From contig OZ251497.1 of NCBI GenBank assembly GCA_965242735.1, positions 1,054,001 through 1,118,000 on the forward strand: a DNA stretch of 64,000 bases, written 5' to 3'. The notes below the pieces were generated by a model, which worked only from the letters and a program-made list of their open reading frames with translations, made no database searches and was not told the origin of the DNA. The position numbers and the translations under genes were made by a program. The DNA comes from G958295645 sp965242735 (GTDB lineage Bacteria > Gemmatimonadota > Gemmatimonadetes > Longimicrobiales > Gaopeijiaceae). Shown piece after piece: positions 1-9,170 of the stretch (positions are counted from its first letter, which is position 1; each line of letters opens with the position of its first letter).

Positions 1-200
1 CCGCCGAGATCGGGGAGATCTCCCTTCGGGCCGCGTCGGCCGTGGGAGGCGGCGTGCTCGCGGTCGACCTGCTGGAGAGGGACGGCGAGCTGCTGGCCAA
101 CGAAGTCAACTACACGATGGAATTCAGAAACAGCATCGACGTCACCGGCGTGAACATTCCCGCCCAGATCGCGTCCTACGCGCTGGCACAGGCGCAATGA
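1..200 (+). CDS. lysX: LysX-type carrier-protein ligase (ATP-grasp), C-terminal end only
   Basis: Open frame from base 3 to a TGA at 198-200; the 5' part lies outside the window, leaving about 65 residues. The visible segment contains GGGVLAVDLLE, a stretch NEVNYTMEFRNS and a closing TGVNIPAQIA. These match the C-terminal active-site region of RimK/LysX ligases, which join glutamate or aminoadipate to the C-terminus of the acidic carrier LysW/ArgW. The neighbours (reductase, kinase and aminotransferase of the same pathway) support the assignment. Whether the substrate is glutamate (arginine branch) or aminoadipate (lysine branch) cannot be read from this fragment. Confidence 0.8.
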   Translation, partial: AEIGEISLRAASAVGGGVLAVDLLERDGELLANEVNYTMEFRNSIDVTGVNIPAQIASYALAQAQ

Positions 201-225
201 CGGCATTGCCCCCGGCGCCGGCCCG

Positions 226-1251
226 ATGATCCGCGTGTCCGTCGCCGGGGCTTCGGGCTACGCCGGCGGAGAGCTCCTGCGGCTGATGCTCGGCCATCCG
301 GCCGTGCGCGTGCAGCAGGCCACGTCCAACCGTCTGGCGGGCCGGTTCGTGCACGGCGCGCACCCCAACTTGCGGGGCGCGACCAAGCTCAAGTTCTCGG
401 CCACCGACGACGTCGCCCCGTGCGACGTGCTGTTCCTCTGCCTGCCGCACGGCGAGAGCGCGCGCCGGATCGACGAGTTCCTCCAAGTCGCGGACCGCGT
501 CGTGGACTTGAGCGCCGACTTTCGACTGGCCGACGCGGACGCCTATCAGCGCTGGAACGGTGCCGCGCATCCCCGGCCGGACCTCCTGGGCGGCTTCGTC
601 GGGGGCATCGCGGAACTGCACCGGGCCGCCTTGCCGCAAGCGCGTCGCGTCGCGTGCGCCGGCTGCAACGCGACCGCCGCCGTGCTGTCGCTCCTGCCGC
701 TGTGCCGCGCCGGCCTCGCCGACTCCGCCGTCGTCGACGTCAAGGTCGGCTCCAGCGAAGCAGGCCGCGCGGCCACCGCCTCCGGCCATCATCCGGAGCG
801 CAGCGGCGCCGTGCGGTCCTACAAGCCGACGGGCCACCGCCACACGGGCGAGATCGTCCAGTCGCTGGGCCTCGCCGAGGTCCACATGTCGGCGACTGCC
901 GTCGAGAGGGTGCGCGGCGTGCTGGCGACGTGCCACGTCTTCGTCAACGAGGACCTGGACGACCGGGCGCTCTGGCGGCTGTACCGCGACGCCTACGCGG
1001 ACGAGCCCTTCGTCCGCATCGTCAAGGAGCGCGCGGGCGTGCATCGCTATCCGGATCCGAAGCTGCTCGCCGGGACCAATTTCTTCGACGTGGGATTCGA
1101 GCGCGATCCCCGCTCGCGCCGGGTGGTCGCGATCGGCGCGCTCGACAACTTGACGAAGGGCGCCGCCGGGCAGGCCGTGCAGGCGTTCAACGTCATGCAC
1201 GGGCTTCCCGAGACGACGGGCCTGGAGTTCGCGGGCCTCCATCCGGCCTGA
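226..1251 (+). CDS. argC: [LysW]-glutamyl/aminoadipyl phosphate reductase, ArgC/LysY family
   Basis: 341 residues. Reduces the acyl phosphate made by the kinase to the semialdehyde using NADPH. The N-terminus has the dinucleotide-binding GASGYAGGELL at residues 8-18, and CAGCNATAAV around residue 147 carries the catalytic cysteine in the Gly-Cys-Asn-Ala form of the LysY branch. Downstream GSSEAGR and the His-rich segment GHRHTGEI match the substrate-binding half. The ATG start lies 25 bp after the lysX stop, so the genes are probably co-transcribed. The neighbouring lysX makes a carrier-bound pathway more likely than acetylated intermediates. Arginine versus lysine use is unresolved. Confidence 0.9.
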   Translation: MIRVSVAGASGYAGGELLRLMLGHPAVRVQQATSNRLAGRFVHGAHPNLRGATKLKFSATDDVAPCDVLFLCLPHGESARRIDEFLQVADRVVDLSADFRLADADAYQRWNGAAHPRPDLLGGFVGGIAELHRAALPQARRVACAGCNATAAVLSLLPLCRAGLADSAVVDVKVGSSEAGRAATASGHHPERSGAVRSYKPTGHRHTGEIVQSLGLAEVHMSATAVERVRGVLATCHVFVNEDLDDRALWRLYRDAYADEPFVRIVKERAGVHRYPDPKLLAGTNFFDVGFERDPRSRRVVAIGALDNLTKGAAGQAVQAFNVMHGLPETTGLEFAGLHPA

Positions 1252-1257
1252 TCGAGC

Positions 1258-1899
1258 ATGTGCCGCCTGCTGTGCGCGACCGGTCCCGAACCCTTCGACG
1301 TCGGCGAGCATCTGGCGTCGTTCGCCCGCGTCGCCCGCGAGAGCCGCGAGTATCAGGGACATGGATGGGGGTGCGCCTGGCTGGACGAGGGCCAGTGGTG
1401 CGTCTACCGCTGCATCGCGCCCGTGTGGGAGGACTCCTTTCGCCCGCCCGGGCCGACGACGCTGCTCGTCGCGCATGCCCGAAGCGCGTTTCGAAACGAA
1501 GGCGTCCGGATCGAGAACAACATGCCCTTCTTCGACGGCGAGCGCGTGTTCGCCTTCAACGGGGAGCTGCGCGGGGTGCGCATTCGAGAGCGGGGACGGA
1601 TCGGCGCGGAAAAGGTGTTCAACTTCGTCAAGCGCTTCGATCGGGGGGACTTCTCCGCGGCCCTGCGGCGGGGCGTCGCCGCCATCGAGGCCCGCACGCG
1701 CTACGTTCGCGCCATGAACCTCGTCGTCGCAGACGCGTCGGGCGGCGCCTACGCGGCAAGCCGGTTCAACGAGTCGCGGGACTACTTTCAGATGTGGCGC
1801 GCCCAGGCCGGTGCGGCGCGCCTCCTCTGCTCCCAACCCTGTCCCGAGCTTGGCGGGAAGTGGACGCCGGTGCCCAACGGCACGGCGCTTTCGCTGTGA
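1258..1899 (+). CDS. class II glutamine amidotransferase-like protein
   Basis: 213 residues, starting 6 bp after the argC stop. The protein begins MCRLL, so Cys2 becomes the N-terminal nucleophile after Met removal, as in class II (Ntn) glutamine amidotransferases of the YafJ/EgtC type. HARSAF, ENNMPFF and FNGEL around residues 78-102 match the glutamine-binding region. No synthetase domain is fused, so it is either a stand-alone amidase or works with an unseen partner. Its position inside the carrier-dependent arginine/lysine cluster is unexpected. It may release ammonia or act on a gamma-glutamyl compound, but the substrate cannot be assigned from sequence. Confidence 0.75.
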   Translation: MCRLLCATGPEPFDVGEHLASFARVARESREYQGHGWGCAWLDEGQWCVYRCIAPVWEDSFRPPGPTTLLVAHARSAFRNEGVRIENNMPFFDGERVFAFNGELRGVRIRERGRIGAEKVFNFVKRFDRGDFSAALRRGVAAIEARTRYVRAMNLVVADASGGAYAASRFNESRDYFQMWRAQAGAARLLCSQPCPELGGKWTPVPNGTALSL

Positions 1900-1996
1900 G
1901 CCTCGGCTCTGCGAATCGCCTTGCTCCGGCCTTCGTGCGCTCTCGGGCCGGCCGCGGCGGCCCTTCGCCCCCGGCGCGTCATGGGGAACCCCGGCC

Positions 1997-2788
1997 GTGT
2001 TGCTAGTCAAGATCGGCGGCGGCGCGTCGATCAACCTCGAGGGGGTTGCCTCGGACCTTTCCGAACTCGAGGAGCGCTTCGTGGTCGTGCACGGAGCCAA
2101 TGCCCTGCGAGACGCGCTGGGACGGCGCCTCGGCATCGAGAAGCGCGTCCTCACGTCCGCGTCCGGCTACGAGAGCGTGCACACCGACGCCGACGCCATC
2201 GACCTGATGCTGATGGCCTACGCGGGCGTGCGCAACAAGCGCTTGGTCGAGCTGTTGCAGGCGAGGGGCGTCGCCGCGGTCGGCCTCACGGGGCTGGACG
2301 GCGCCGTCGTGCGCGGGAGGCGAAACAAGGGAATCCGGGTGCGCGAAGGCGGCAAGACGCTGATCAAGCGTGATCTCTCGGGCAAGCCGGCCGCGATCAA
2401 CGAGCGGTTGCTCGGCCTGTTGCTGGAAGGCGGGTTCGTCCCCGTGCTCACGGCGCCCATCGCCGACGAGAACGGCTACGCGATCAACTCCGACAACGAC
2501 GACGTCGCGGCGCTACTGGGGCGCGTCCTGCAGGCGGACCGCGTGGTGCAACTGATCGAAGCGCCCGGGTTCCTGGACGACCCGAGCGACCCGGCGACCG
2601 TGGTCCCGCGATTGACCCGTGCCGAGCTGGCGGACCGAGAAGCGCAGGCGCAGGGACGCATGAAGCGCAAGATGCGGGCGTTGCGCGTGCTGGCGGAGGC
2701 GACCCAGGCGCGCATCATGCTGGGCGACGGGCGGGTCGCGCGCCCCGTGCGAGACGTCCTGGCCGGCGGGGGCACGCTGATCTCGTGA
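1997..2788 (+). CDS. argB: [LysW]-glutamate/aminoadipate kinase, ArgB/LysZ family
   Basis: About 263 residues from GTG at 1997 (TTG at 2000 is the alternative; no upstream ATG occurs in frame near the family start). Phosphorylates the side-chain carboxylate of the carrier-bound amino acid. The start LLVKIGGGASI is the amino-acid kinase phosphate-binding loop. VVHGANALRD, GLTGLDG, NSDNDDVAALL and the closing KMRALRVLAEA follow in the LysZ/ArgB order. The 97 bp upstream, after the amidotransferase stop, show no other feature. Lysine versus arginine specificity is unresolved. Confidence 0.88.
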   Translation: MLLVKIGGGASINLEGVASDLSELEERFVVVHGANALRDALGRRLGIEKRVLTSASGYESVHTDADAIDLMLMAYAGVRNKRLVELLQARGVAAVGLTGLDGAVVRGRRNKGIRVREGGKTLIKRDLSGKPAAINERLLGLLLEGGFVPVLTAPIADENGYAINSDNDDVAALLGRVLQADRVVQLIEAPGFLDDPSDPATVVPRLTRAELADREAQAQGRMKRKMRALRVLAEATQARIMLGDGRVARPVRDVLAGGGTLIS

Positions 2789-2807
2789 GGCGCGCGGGCG
2801 TGCACGC

Positions 2808-3959
2808 ATGAACGCCGCCGCGACGGAGCGGGCGTTCGGGCTCGAGCTCTTCGCCAAGCGCGGCGTCGCTCTCGTGCGCGGGGCGGGGGCCGAGGTCTGG
2901 GACGAGGCGGGGCGTCGCTACCTGGACTGCGTCGGCGGCATCGGGGCCGCCAGCGTGGGACACGCCAACGAGGCCGTGGCCGAGGCGGTGGCCGCCCAGG
3001 CGCGCACCTTGGTCGCATGCGCGGGCTTCTTCTGCAACGACCGCCGGGCGGCCCTGCTGCGAAAGCTGGTCGAGATCGCGCCTCCGGGCCTGGACCGCGC
3101 CTTCCTGTGCAACTCGGGCGCCGAAGCGGTCGAGGCGGCGATCAAGCTGGCGCGGCTGCACACCGGTCGCAGCCGCGTCGTCGCTGCCATGCGCGGCTTC
3201 CACGGACGCACCTTGGGCGCGCTGAGCGCGACGCACAAGAAGTCGCACCGCGACGGGTTCGGGCCGCTCGTGCCGGGCTTCTCGTTCGTGCCCTTCAACG
3301 ACGAGGCGAAGCTGCGCGCCGCGGTCACGGAGGAGGTCGCCGCGGTGATGCTGGAGCCGGTCCAGGGCGAAGGCGGCGTGCGCCCGGCGCGCCCCGAGTA
3401 CCTGAAGGCCGCCCGCGAAGCGTGCGACGCGACCGGGACGCTGCTGGTGTTCGACGAGGTGCAGACCGGCTTCTGCCGCACCGGCCGGATGTTCGCCTGC
3501 GAGCGCCGGGGCGTCTATCCCGACATGCTCTGCTTGGCCAAGGGGATCGCGGGAGGCGTGCCCATGGGCGCCTTGCTCTGCCCCGGCGACGTGCGTTGCC
3601 CCCCGGGCAAGCACGGCACGACGTTCGGGGGCGGTCCGCTGGCGTGCGCGGCCGCGTTGGCCGCCATTTCCTTCATGCAACGCGAGAACTTGGCCGAACG
3701 CGCCGAGATCTTGGGCGCCCGGTTCGCCGACCGCTTTGGCCGCCGCCTGCCGCCGCGGGTGCGCGCCGTCCGGCACGCCGGGCTGATGATCGGCGTCGAG
3801 CTGAGGGAACGGGCCGGTCCTTTCCTGGCCGCGTTGGCGGAACGGGGCGTGCTGGCCCTGTCGGCGGGCGCCACCGTGGTTCGCCTGCTCCCCCCGCTGG
3901 TGATTTGCGAAGATCAGATCGACGAAGTCGCGTCGGCGCTCCTCGACGTGCTGGCCTAG
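2808..3959 (+). CDS. argD: acetylornithine/[LysW]-lysine aminotransferase, ArgD/LysJ family
   Basis: 383 residues, class III PLP-dependent aminotransferase. It transfers the amino group to the semialdehyde made by the upstream reductase. YLDCVGGIGAASVGH near residue 45, FLCNSGAEAVEAAIK (about 99-113), FHGRTLGALSATHK and FDEVQTGFCRTG are typical, and Lys245 in CLAKGIAGGVPMGA is the Schiff-base lysine. It starts 19 bp after the kinase stop and is the last gene of this cluster here. The carrier-cleaving deacylase (LysK type) is not seen nearby. Confidence 0.9.
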   Translation: MNAAATERAFGLELFAKRGVALVRGAGAEVWDEAGRRYLDCVGGIGAASVGHANEAVAEAVAAQARTLVACAGFFCNDRRAALLRKLVEIAPPGLDRAFLCNSGAEAVEAAIKLARLHTGRSRVVAAMRGFHGRTLGALSATHKKSHRDGFGPLVPGFSFVPFNDEAKLRAAVTEEVAAVMLEPVQGEGGVRPARPEYLKAAREACDATGTLLVFDEVQTGFCRTGRMFACERRGVYPDMLCLAKGIAGGVPMGALLCPGDVRCPPGKHGTTFGGGPLACAAALAAISFMQRENLAERAEILGARFADRFGRRLPPRVRAVRHAGLMIGVELRERAGPFLAALAERGVLALSAGATVVRLLPPLVICEDQIDEVASALLDVLA

Positions 3960-4010
3960 CCGGCGGACGCCGATGGCGCGACCCCGGCCCGGCCCTGCCC
4001 ACCGCCTTCG

Positions 4011-4192
4011 CCACGGAGCGCGGACTTCCTGGCGCGTGCTCCGCGGAACCCGCACCATTGCGTGTGCTTGCGCGTCGCGTCTCGGCCACGGAGCGGGGAT
4101 TCCCTGGCGCGTGCTCCGCGAGACCTTCGCCATTGCGTGTGCCTGCGCGTCGCGCCTCGGCCACGGAGCGCGGACTTCCCGGCGCGTGCTCC
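4011..4192 (+). repeat. 75-bp tandem repeat, about 2.4 copies, in the argD-rel intergenic region
   Basis: The 364-bp gap between argD and rel holds three consecutive units beginning at 4011, 4086 and 4161, each opening with CCACGGAGCG. Units one and two are 75 bp long and roughly 85 percent identical by eye; unit three stops after about 32 bp. A perfect 10-bp palindrome, CCGTTAACGG, lies at 4211-4220 before rel. The unit is a multiple of three, so an ORF through it repeats with a 25-residue period, but that ORF resembles no known protein and lacks a clear ribosome-binding site. I see no CRISPR-like spacer structure and no stable dyad within the unit. Confidence 0.9.
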
Positions 4193-4323
4193 TTTCCGGC
4201 GGTCGCTGTACCGTTAACGGGGCGCCGGCGGGCGGCGTCGCGCAGGACGAAGGCGCCGCCGTCGTCGCCCGGCGATTGCCTTGCCGCCGAACGGGACGCT
4301 GACGGAGGCTGGAGACGGAACGC

Positions 4324-6672
4324 ATGGCAACGACGACCGAACCCGCGCGTGCGGTGCGCAAGCTTCCGCAGCCCTTGGCCCGGGCGTTGGCGGGGTCGGA
4401 GAGCCGCTTCGACGTGCACGAGCTGCTGGCGGCGTACGAGTTGGCGGCCGAAGCGCACTCGGAGCAGCGGCGCGCATCGGGCGAGCCCTTTGTCAACCAC
4501 GCGGTCGAAGTGGCGGCGATCGTGGCCGGGCTGCGCTTGGACACGGCCTCGGTCGTGTCGGCGCTGGTTCACGACGTGGTCGAAGACACGACCGTCTCGC
4601 TGCAGGGGATCCGCGAGCTCTTCGGCGAGGAGGTCGGCGCCATCGTGGACGGCGTCACCAAGATCGGCCGCGTGCGCTTTCGCTCGCACACCGAGCAGCA
4701 GGTCGAGAACTACCGCAAGCTGCTGCTCTCGATGGCTCGCGACGTGCGCGTCATCTTGGTCAAGCTGGCCGACCGCCTGCACAACATGCGCACGCTCGAC
4801 CACATGCCCAAGGACAAGCGGGAGTCCATTGCCCGCGAGACGCGCGAGATCTATGCCCCGCTGGCGCACAGGCTGGGCATCGCGTCCATCAAGTGGGAGC
4901 TCGAGGACCTGGCGTTCAAGCACCTGGACGCCAAGGCGTATGGGGAGCTTCGCAACCTGGTGCGGCAGCGCCGTCGCGCGCGCGAGCGCAACATACTCGA
5001 GATGCAGAACCCGCTGGAGCAGGCGCTGAAGGAAGCCGGCATTCCGGCGGAAGTGACGGGCCGCCCCAAGCACTTGTGGTCCATTCACCGCAAGATGGTC
5101 ACGCAAGACCGGAGCTACGACGAGATCTACGATCTCATGGCGCTGCGCGTGATCACCGACTCCATCCGCATGTGCTATGCCGCCCTGGGCATCATTCACG
5201 GACGCTGGACGCCGGTGCAGGACCGGTTTCACGACTACGTGGCCACGCCCAAGTCCAACATGTACCAGTCCATCCACACGACCGTGTACGGACCCGGCGG
5301 CCGGCGCTACGAGATACAGATCCGCACCGAGGAGATGCACAGAACGGCGGAATACGGCATCGCCGCCCACTGGTTGTACAAGGCAGACGGAAAGGGAAGC
5401 GGCGTGGACGAAGCGCTCACCTGGCTGCGGCAGGTCCTGGAATGGCAGAAGGACGCCAGCGAGCCCGAGGAGTTCATGGAATTCCTCCACATGGACCTGT
5501 TTCATGGCGAAATCTTCGTGTTCACGCCCAAGGGCGAAGTCAAGCAGTTGCCCGTCGGATCGTCGCCGCTGGACTTCGCGTTTTCCGTCCACACCGAAGT
5601 TGGACTGCGATGCGCGGGCGCCAAGGTGAACGGGCGCATCGCCCCTTTGTCTCAGGAACTCAAGAACGGCGACTCGGTGGAGATCCTTACCAGCCCCCGG
5701 CAGAAGCCGACGCGGGACTGGATGGCAATCGTCAAGACGGCGCGAGCCCGGCAAAGAATCCGGCAGTGGATCCGGCGGGAGGAATTCGAACAGGCGCTGC
5801 GTCTGGGGCGCGAGCTGTTCCAGCGCGAACTGCGGCGGGCCAGACGGTCCAAGCCCGGCGAGAGCGAGCGGCAACGCGTGGCCGGAGAGCTGGGCTTCGC
5901 CGACTTCGACGAGACGTTGGCGGCGCTGGCCCGGGGCAGCATCGGACCGTCCGCCGTCATCCGGGCCTTCTTTCCCGGCGAAGATCCGGCGGTCGTGGTC
6001 AAGCGCTCGCCGTCCGCCCTGGAGCGCATCGCCGAGAAGATTCGCAAGTCGAACGACAGCGTGACCATCCAGGGGATGGGCGGCTTGATGGTGCGGTACT
6101 CGCAGTGCTGCCAGCCCGTCCCCGGCGACGACGTCATCGGCTACATCACGCGCGGGCGCGGCATCTCGATTCACCGAACGGACTGCCCGAACGTGCTTTC
6201 CTTGGACAAGGATCCCGGAAGGCGCATCGAGATCGAGTGGAAGGCGGAGCGCGACGACCGCTTCTTCGTGCATCTTCGCATGGAGGGGACGGACCGGCGC
6301 GGGCTTCTCGGCGACGTGGCGAAGACGATCACCGAGACCGCCACCGACATCCAGCATGCCGACATGCGCGCCACCGACGGAGGCATGAAGGCGGAATTCG
6401 TGGTGGAAGTGCAGAACCTCGGGCACCTGCGCAAGGTGATCGAGGCGGTGAAGCGGGTGAAGGGCGTGGTCTCGGTGGAGCGCCGCGAGAGCTTCGGAAG
6501 CGCCGATCTCCCGGGCGCGCGGGCCGATGGACGGGACGGCCGCTCCGGCGCGCAAGGCCGCGCAAGCAACGGGGCGTCGTCCTCTGCGGAAGCGGCGGAA
6601 GCGCCTGGCGGCCGCGCCGGTCGGCGTCCAGCCCGGACGCCGGTTGCGGACGGGGCGGGCGGCAAGGCCTGA
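4324..6672 (+). CDS. rel: bifunctional (p)ppGpp synthetase/hydrolase, Rel/SpoT family
   Basis: 782 residues, the full RelA/SpoT layout. The HD hydrolase domain has His83-Asp84 in ALVHDVVEDT. The synthetase domain (about 240-360) contains TPKSNMYQSIHTTV and YEIQIRTEEMHRTAEYGIAA. A TGS domain starts at GEIFVFTPKG, a conserved-cysteine region has YSQCCQPVPGDD, and a C-terminal ACT domain includes GTDRRGLLGDVA. Both active sites look intact, so the enzyme should make and degrade the stringent-response alarmone. The last 50 or so residues are a Gly/Ala/Arg-rich low-complexity tail beyond the usual end. The start has GGAGG-like sequence about 14 bp upstream. Confidence 0.95.
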   Translation: MATTTEPARAVRKLPQPLARALAGSESRFDVHELLAAYELAAEAHSEQRRASGEPFVNHAVEVAAIVAGLRLDTASVVSALVHDVVEDTTVSLQGIRELFGEEVGAIVDGVTKIGRVRFRSHTEQQVENYRKLLLSMARDVRVILVKLADRLHNMRTLDHMPKDKRESIARETREIYAPLAHRLGIASIKWELEDLAFKHLDAKAYGELRNLVRQRRRARERNILEMQNPLEQALKEAGIPAEVTGRPKHLWSIHRKMVTQDRSYDEIYDLMALRVITDSIRMCYAALGIIHGRWTPVQDRFHDYVATPKSNMYQSIHTTVYGPGGRRYEIQIRTEEMHRTAEYGIAAHWLYKADGKGSGVDEALTWLRQVLEWQKDASEPEEFMEFLHMDLFHGEIFVFTPKGEVKQLPVGSSPLDFAFSVHTEVGLRCAGAKVNGRIAPLSQELKNGDSVEILTSPRQKPTRDWMAIVKTARARQRIRQWIRREEFEQALRLGRELFQRELRRARRSKPGESERQRVAGELGFADFDETLAALARGSIGPSAVIRAFFPGEDPAVVVKRSPSALERIAEKIRKSNDSVTIQGMGGLMVRYSQCCQPVPGDDVIGYITRGRGISIHRTDCPNVLSLDKDPGRRIEIEWKAERDDRFFVHLRMEGTDRRGLLGDVAKTITETATDIQHADMRATDGGMKAEFVVEVQNLGHLRKVIEAVKRVKGVVSVERRESFGSADLPGARADGRDGRSGAQGRASNGASSSAEAAEAPGGRAGRRPARTPVADGAGGKA

Positions 6673-6693
6673 TCCTGCCTTCGGAGAGCTGAC

Positions 6694-8679
6694 GTGCCCG
6701 CGTTCGAGATTCAAGCGCCGTTTTCGCCGGAAGGCGACCAGCCGGGGGCGATCGCGGAGCTGGCGGCGGGGGTTCGCGCCGGAGTTCGCCACCAGACGCT
6801 GCTCGGCGCGACGGGCACGGGCAAGACGCTGACCATCGCGCACGTCATCGCGCAGTCGCAGCGCCCCGCGCTCGTCATGTCGCACAACAAGACGCTCGCC
6901 GCCCAGCTCTACGGCGAACTCAAGTCGCTGATGCCCGCCGCCGCCGTGGAGTACTTCATCTCGTACTACGACTACTACCAGCCCGAAGCCTACATTCCCT
7001 CGACCGACACGTACATCGAGAAGGACGCTTCGATCAACGAAGACATCGAACGTCTTCGCCTGCGCGCCACGTCCTCCTTGATGGAGCGCGACGACGTCGT
7101 CGTGGTTTCCTCCGTGTCGTGCATCTACGGCTTGGGGAATCCGGTGGACTACCGGAGCCTCATGGTGCACTTGTCGGTGGGCCAGACTCTGCCGCGCCAG
7201 GACATGCTGCGCAGCTTGGTCGACATTCTCTACCAACGCAACGACATCTCGTTCGAGCGCGGCACGTTCCGCGTTCGAGGCGACACCGTCGAGGTCATGC
7301 CCGCGTACGACGAGCAGGGCGTGCGCATCGAGCTCTGGGGCGACGAGATCGAGCGGATCACGCGCTTCGACCCGTTGACGGGCGCGGCGATCGCCTCGCT
7401 GGACCGCACCGCGATCTATCCCGCCTCGCACTACGTCACCCCGCGCCGCACCATCGAGCAGGTCGTGCCGATGATCCGCGACGAAATGCAGGAGCAGGTG
7501 GCGGCGTTCAAGGCGGAAGGACGGTTGCTGGAGGCGCAGCGCATCGCGACGCGCACGCACTTCGACATGGAGATGATGCTGGAGATGGGCACCTGCCCGG
7601 GCATCGAGAACTACAGTCGCTACACGAGCGGCCGGGAGGAGGGGGAGCGGCCCGCCTGCCTGCTGGACTACTTTCCCGAGGACTTTCTCCTGGTCGTCGA
7701 CGAGTCGCACGTCACCGTGCCGCAGATCCACGGCATGTACAAGGGCGACCGCTCGCGCAAGCGCACGCTGGTCGAGCACGGGTTTCGCCTGCCGTCCGCC
7801 ATCGACAACCGTCCTCTCACGTTCACGGAATGGGAATCGATGCAGCCGCAGGTCGTGTTCGTTTCGGCCACGCCGGGCGACTACGAGCTCGGCCTGTGCG
7901 CCGGAGTCGTCACCGAGCAGATCATTCGACCCACCGGCTTGGTGGATCCGGTCATCGACGTGCGCCCCGTGCGCGGCCAAGTGGACGATCTGCTTGCGGA
8001 GATCCGCGACCGCTCGGAGCGGGGCGAGCGCGTTCTCGTCACCACGCTGACGAAGCGCATGGCCGAGGACCTGGCCGAGCACTTCCAGTACGTGGGCGTG
8101 CGCGTCCGCTACATGCACGCGGACATCGACGCCATCGAGCGCATGGAAATCCTGCGATCGCTGCGCTTGGGGCGCATCGAGGCGCTCGTCGGCATCAACC
8201 TGCTGCGCGAGGGCTTGGACCTGCCGGAAGTCTCGCTGGTGGCGATCCTGGACGCCGACAAGGAGGGCTTCCTGCGCAACGCCAGGTCCTTGATCCAGAC
8301 GGTCGGGCGCGCGGCGCGAAACGCGAACGCCCGGGCCATCCTGTACGCGGACCGGATCACGGAGTCCATGCGCGTGTGCATCGACGAGACGAGTCGCCGC
8401 CGCCGCGTGCAGCTCGCGCACAACGAGCGTCACGGCATCGTGCCCAAGACCATTCGCAAGAGCGTCGAGCAGATCGAATGGTCCACCCGGGTCGCCGACG
8501 CCCGGGACGCGCCGCCCGCGCGCGTGGCGGAAGGAGACGCCTTGTACGCGGACAAGGACCCGGCGGAACTCGCCAAGGTGGTGGCAGCCGAGATGACCAA
8601 GGCGGCCGAGGCGTTGGACTTCGAGCGGGCGGCGGCGTTGCGCGACCAGTTGTTCGAGCTGCGGGCGGCGGCGCGATGA
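6694..8679 (+). CDS. uvrB: excinuclease ABC subunit B
   Basis: 661 residues from GTG at 6694, with GGAGAG spaced just upstream. DNA helicase-like subunit of nucleotide-excision repair. Walker A is LLGATGTGKTLT near residue 38; the damage-gripping beta-hairpin is YYDYYQPEAYIPSTDTYIEK near residue 90. VVDESHVTVPQ (DExH-type Walker B) and helicase motifs VGINLLREGLDLPEVSL and QTVGRAARN follow. A C-terminal UVR motif (about 625-658) for UvrC contact is present. Length and order are normal. The stop overlaps the tsaE start by four bases. Confidence 0.97.
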   Translation: MPAFEIQAPFSPEGDQPGAIAELAAGVRAGVRHQTLLGATGTGKTLTIAHVIAQSQRPALVMSHNKTLAAQLYGELKSLMPAAAVEYFISYYDYYQPEAYIPSTDTYIEKDASINEDIERLRLRATSSLMERDDVVVVSSVSCIYGLGNPVDYRSLMVHLSVGQTLPRQDMLRSLVDILYQRNDISFERGTFRVRGDTVEVMPAYDEQGVRIELWGDEIERITRFDPLTGAAIASLDRTAIYPASHYVTPRRTIEQVVPMIRDEMQEQVAAFKAEGRLLEAQRIATRTHFDMEMMLEMGTCPGIENYSRYTSGREEGERPACLLDYFPEDFLLVVDESHVTVPQIHGMYKGDRSRKRTLVEHGFRLPSAIDNRPLTFTEWESMQPQVVFVSATPGDYELGLCAGVVTEQIIRPTGLVDPVIDVRPVRGQVDDLLAEIRDRSERGERVLVTTLTKRMAEDLAEHFQYVGVRVRYMHADIDAIERMEILRSLRLGRIEALVGINLLREGLDLPEVSLVAILDADKEGFLRNARSLIQTVGRAARNANARAILYADRITESMRVCIDETSRRRRVQLAHNERHGIVPKTIRKSVEQIEWSTRVADARDAPPARVAEGDALYADKDPAELAKVVAAEMTKAAEALDFERAAALRDQLFELRAAAR

Positions 8680-9170
8680 GCGACGGCGCCCCGGCGCCCC
8701 GTTCCCGCCGCCTGACGGAAGCGCAGGTCGCGGCTTGGGGCCGACGCGTCGGAGCGGCCCTGCCCGTGCCGGTGTTCGTCGGGCTTGCGGGACCCGTGGG
8801 GGCGGGAAAGTCGGTCGTGGCCCGGGCCATCGCCGCCGGGGCTGGCGTGGAGGGATTCCTTCCCTCGCCGACCTTCAATCTCGTGTTTCGCTACGCGCTT
8901 CCCGACAGCCCGGTCCGCACCGTGACTCACGCCGACCTGTACCGGATCCGGTCGGAGGACGAGCTGTCGGCCATCGGATGGGAGGACATGCTGGCCGAAC
9001 CCGGCGTCGTCCTCGTGGAATGGCCGGAGCGCGCGGGCGCCGCGTTGCCGGCGGACCGGTGGGAGATCGCGCTGAGCATGGCGCCGGGGGAGCCGCTTGC
9101 CCGAGACGTCGTCGTTCGCCGGATCGGAAGACCTGCCCTCGCGCCGGGCCTTGCCGAGAAGATACGGTGA
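8676..9170 (+). CDS. tsaE: tRNA threonylcarbamoyladenosine biosynthesis ATPase TsaE
   Basis: 164 residues, starting at an ATG that overlaps the uvrB stop (ATGA). TsaE is the P-loop ATPase that with TsaB and TsaD installs t6A37 on ANN-reading tRNAs. GPVGAGKSVVARAIA is Walker A. SPTFNLVFRY, HADLYRI and VLVEWPERA follow in family order. The stop is overlapped by a possible GTG start of tsaB, consistent with the paired function of the two proteins. The N-terminal 12 or so residues are low-complexity. Confidence 0.93.
   Translation: MSDGAPAPRSRRLTEAQVAAWGRRVGAALPVPVFVGLAGPVGAGKSVVARAIAAGAGVEGFLPSPTFNLVFRYALPDSPVRTVTHADLYRIRSEDELSAIGWEDMLAEPGVVLVEWPERAGAALPADRWEIALSMAPGEPLARDVVVRRIGRPALAPGLAEKIR

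Noticed and set aside
4011..4192. CRISPR-like array
   Set aside because: Units are directly adjacent with no unique spacers, and no cas genes are near.
3973..4302. ORF with a 25-residue repeat between argD and rel
   Set aside because: No ribosome-binding site, no family match, and the periodicity simply follows from the 75-bp DNA repeat being a multiple of three. Kept only as a repeat.
3673..8433. Very long antisense open frame (over 1500 codons) opposite rel and uvrB
   Set aside because: GC-rich codon bias on the coding strand keeps the opposite frame free of stops; the translation is His/Arg/Ala-rich with no domains, and rel and uvrB explain the DNA fully.
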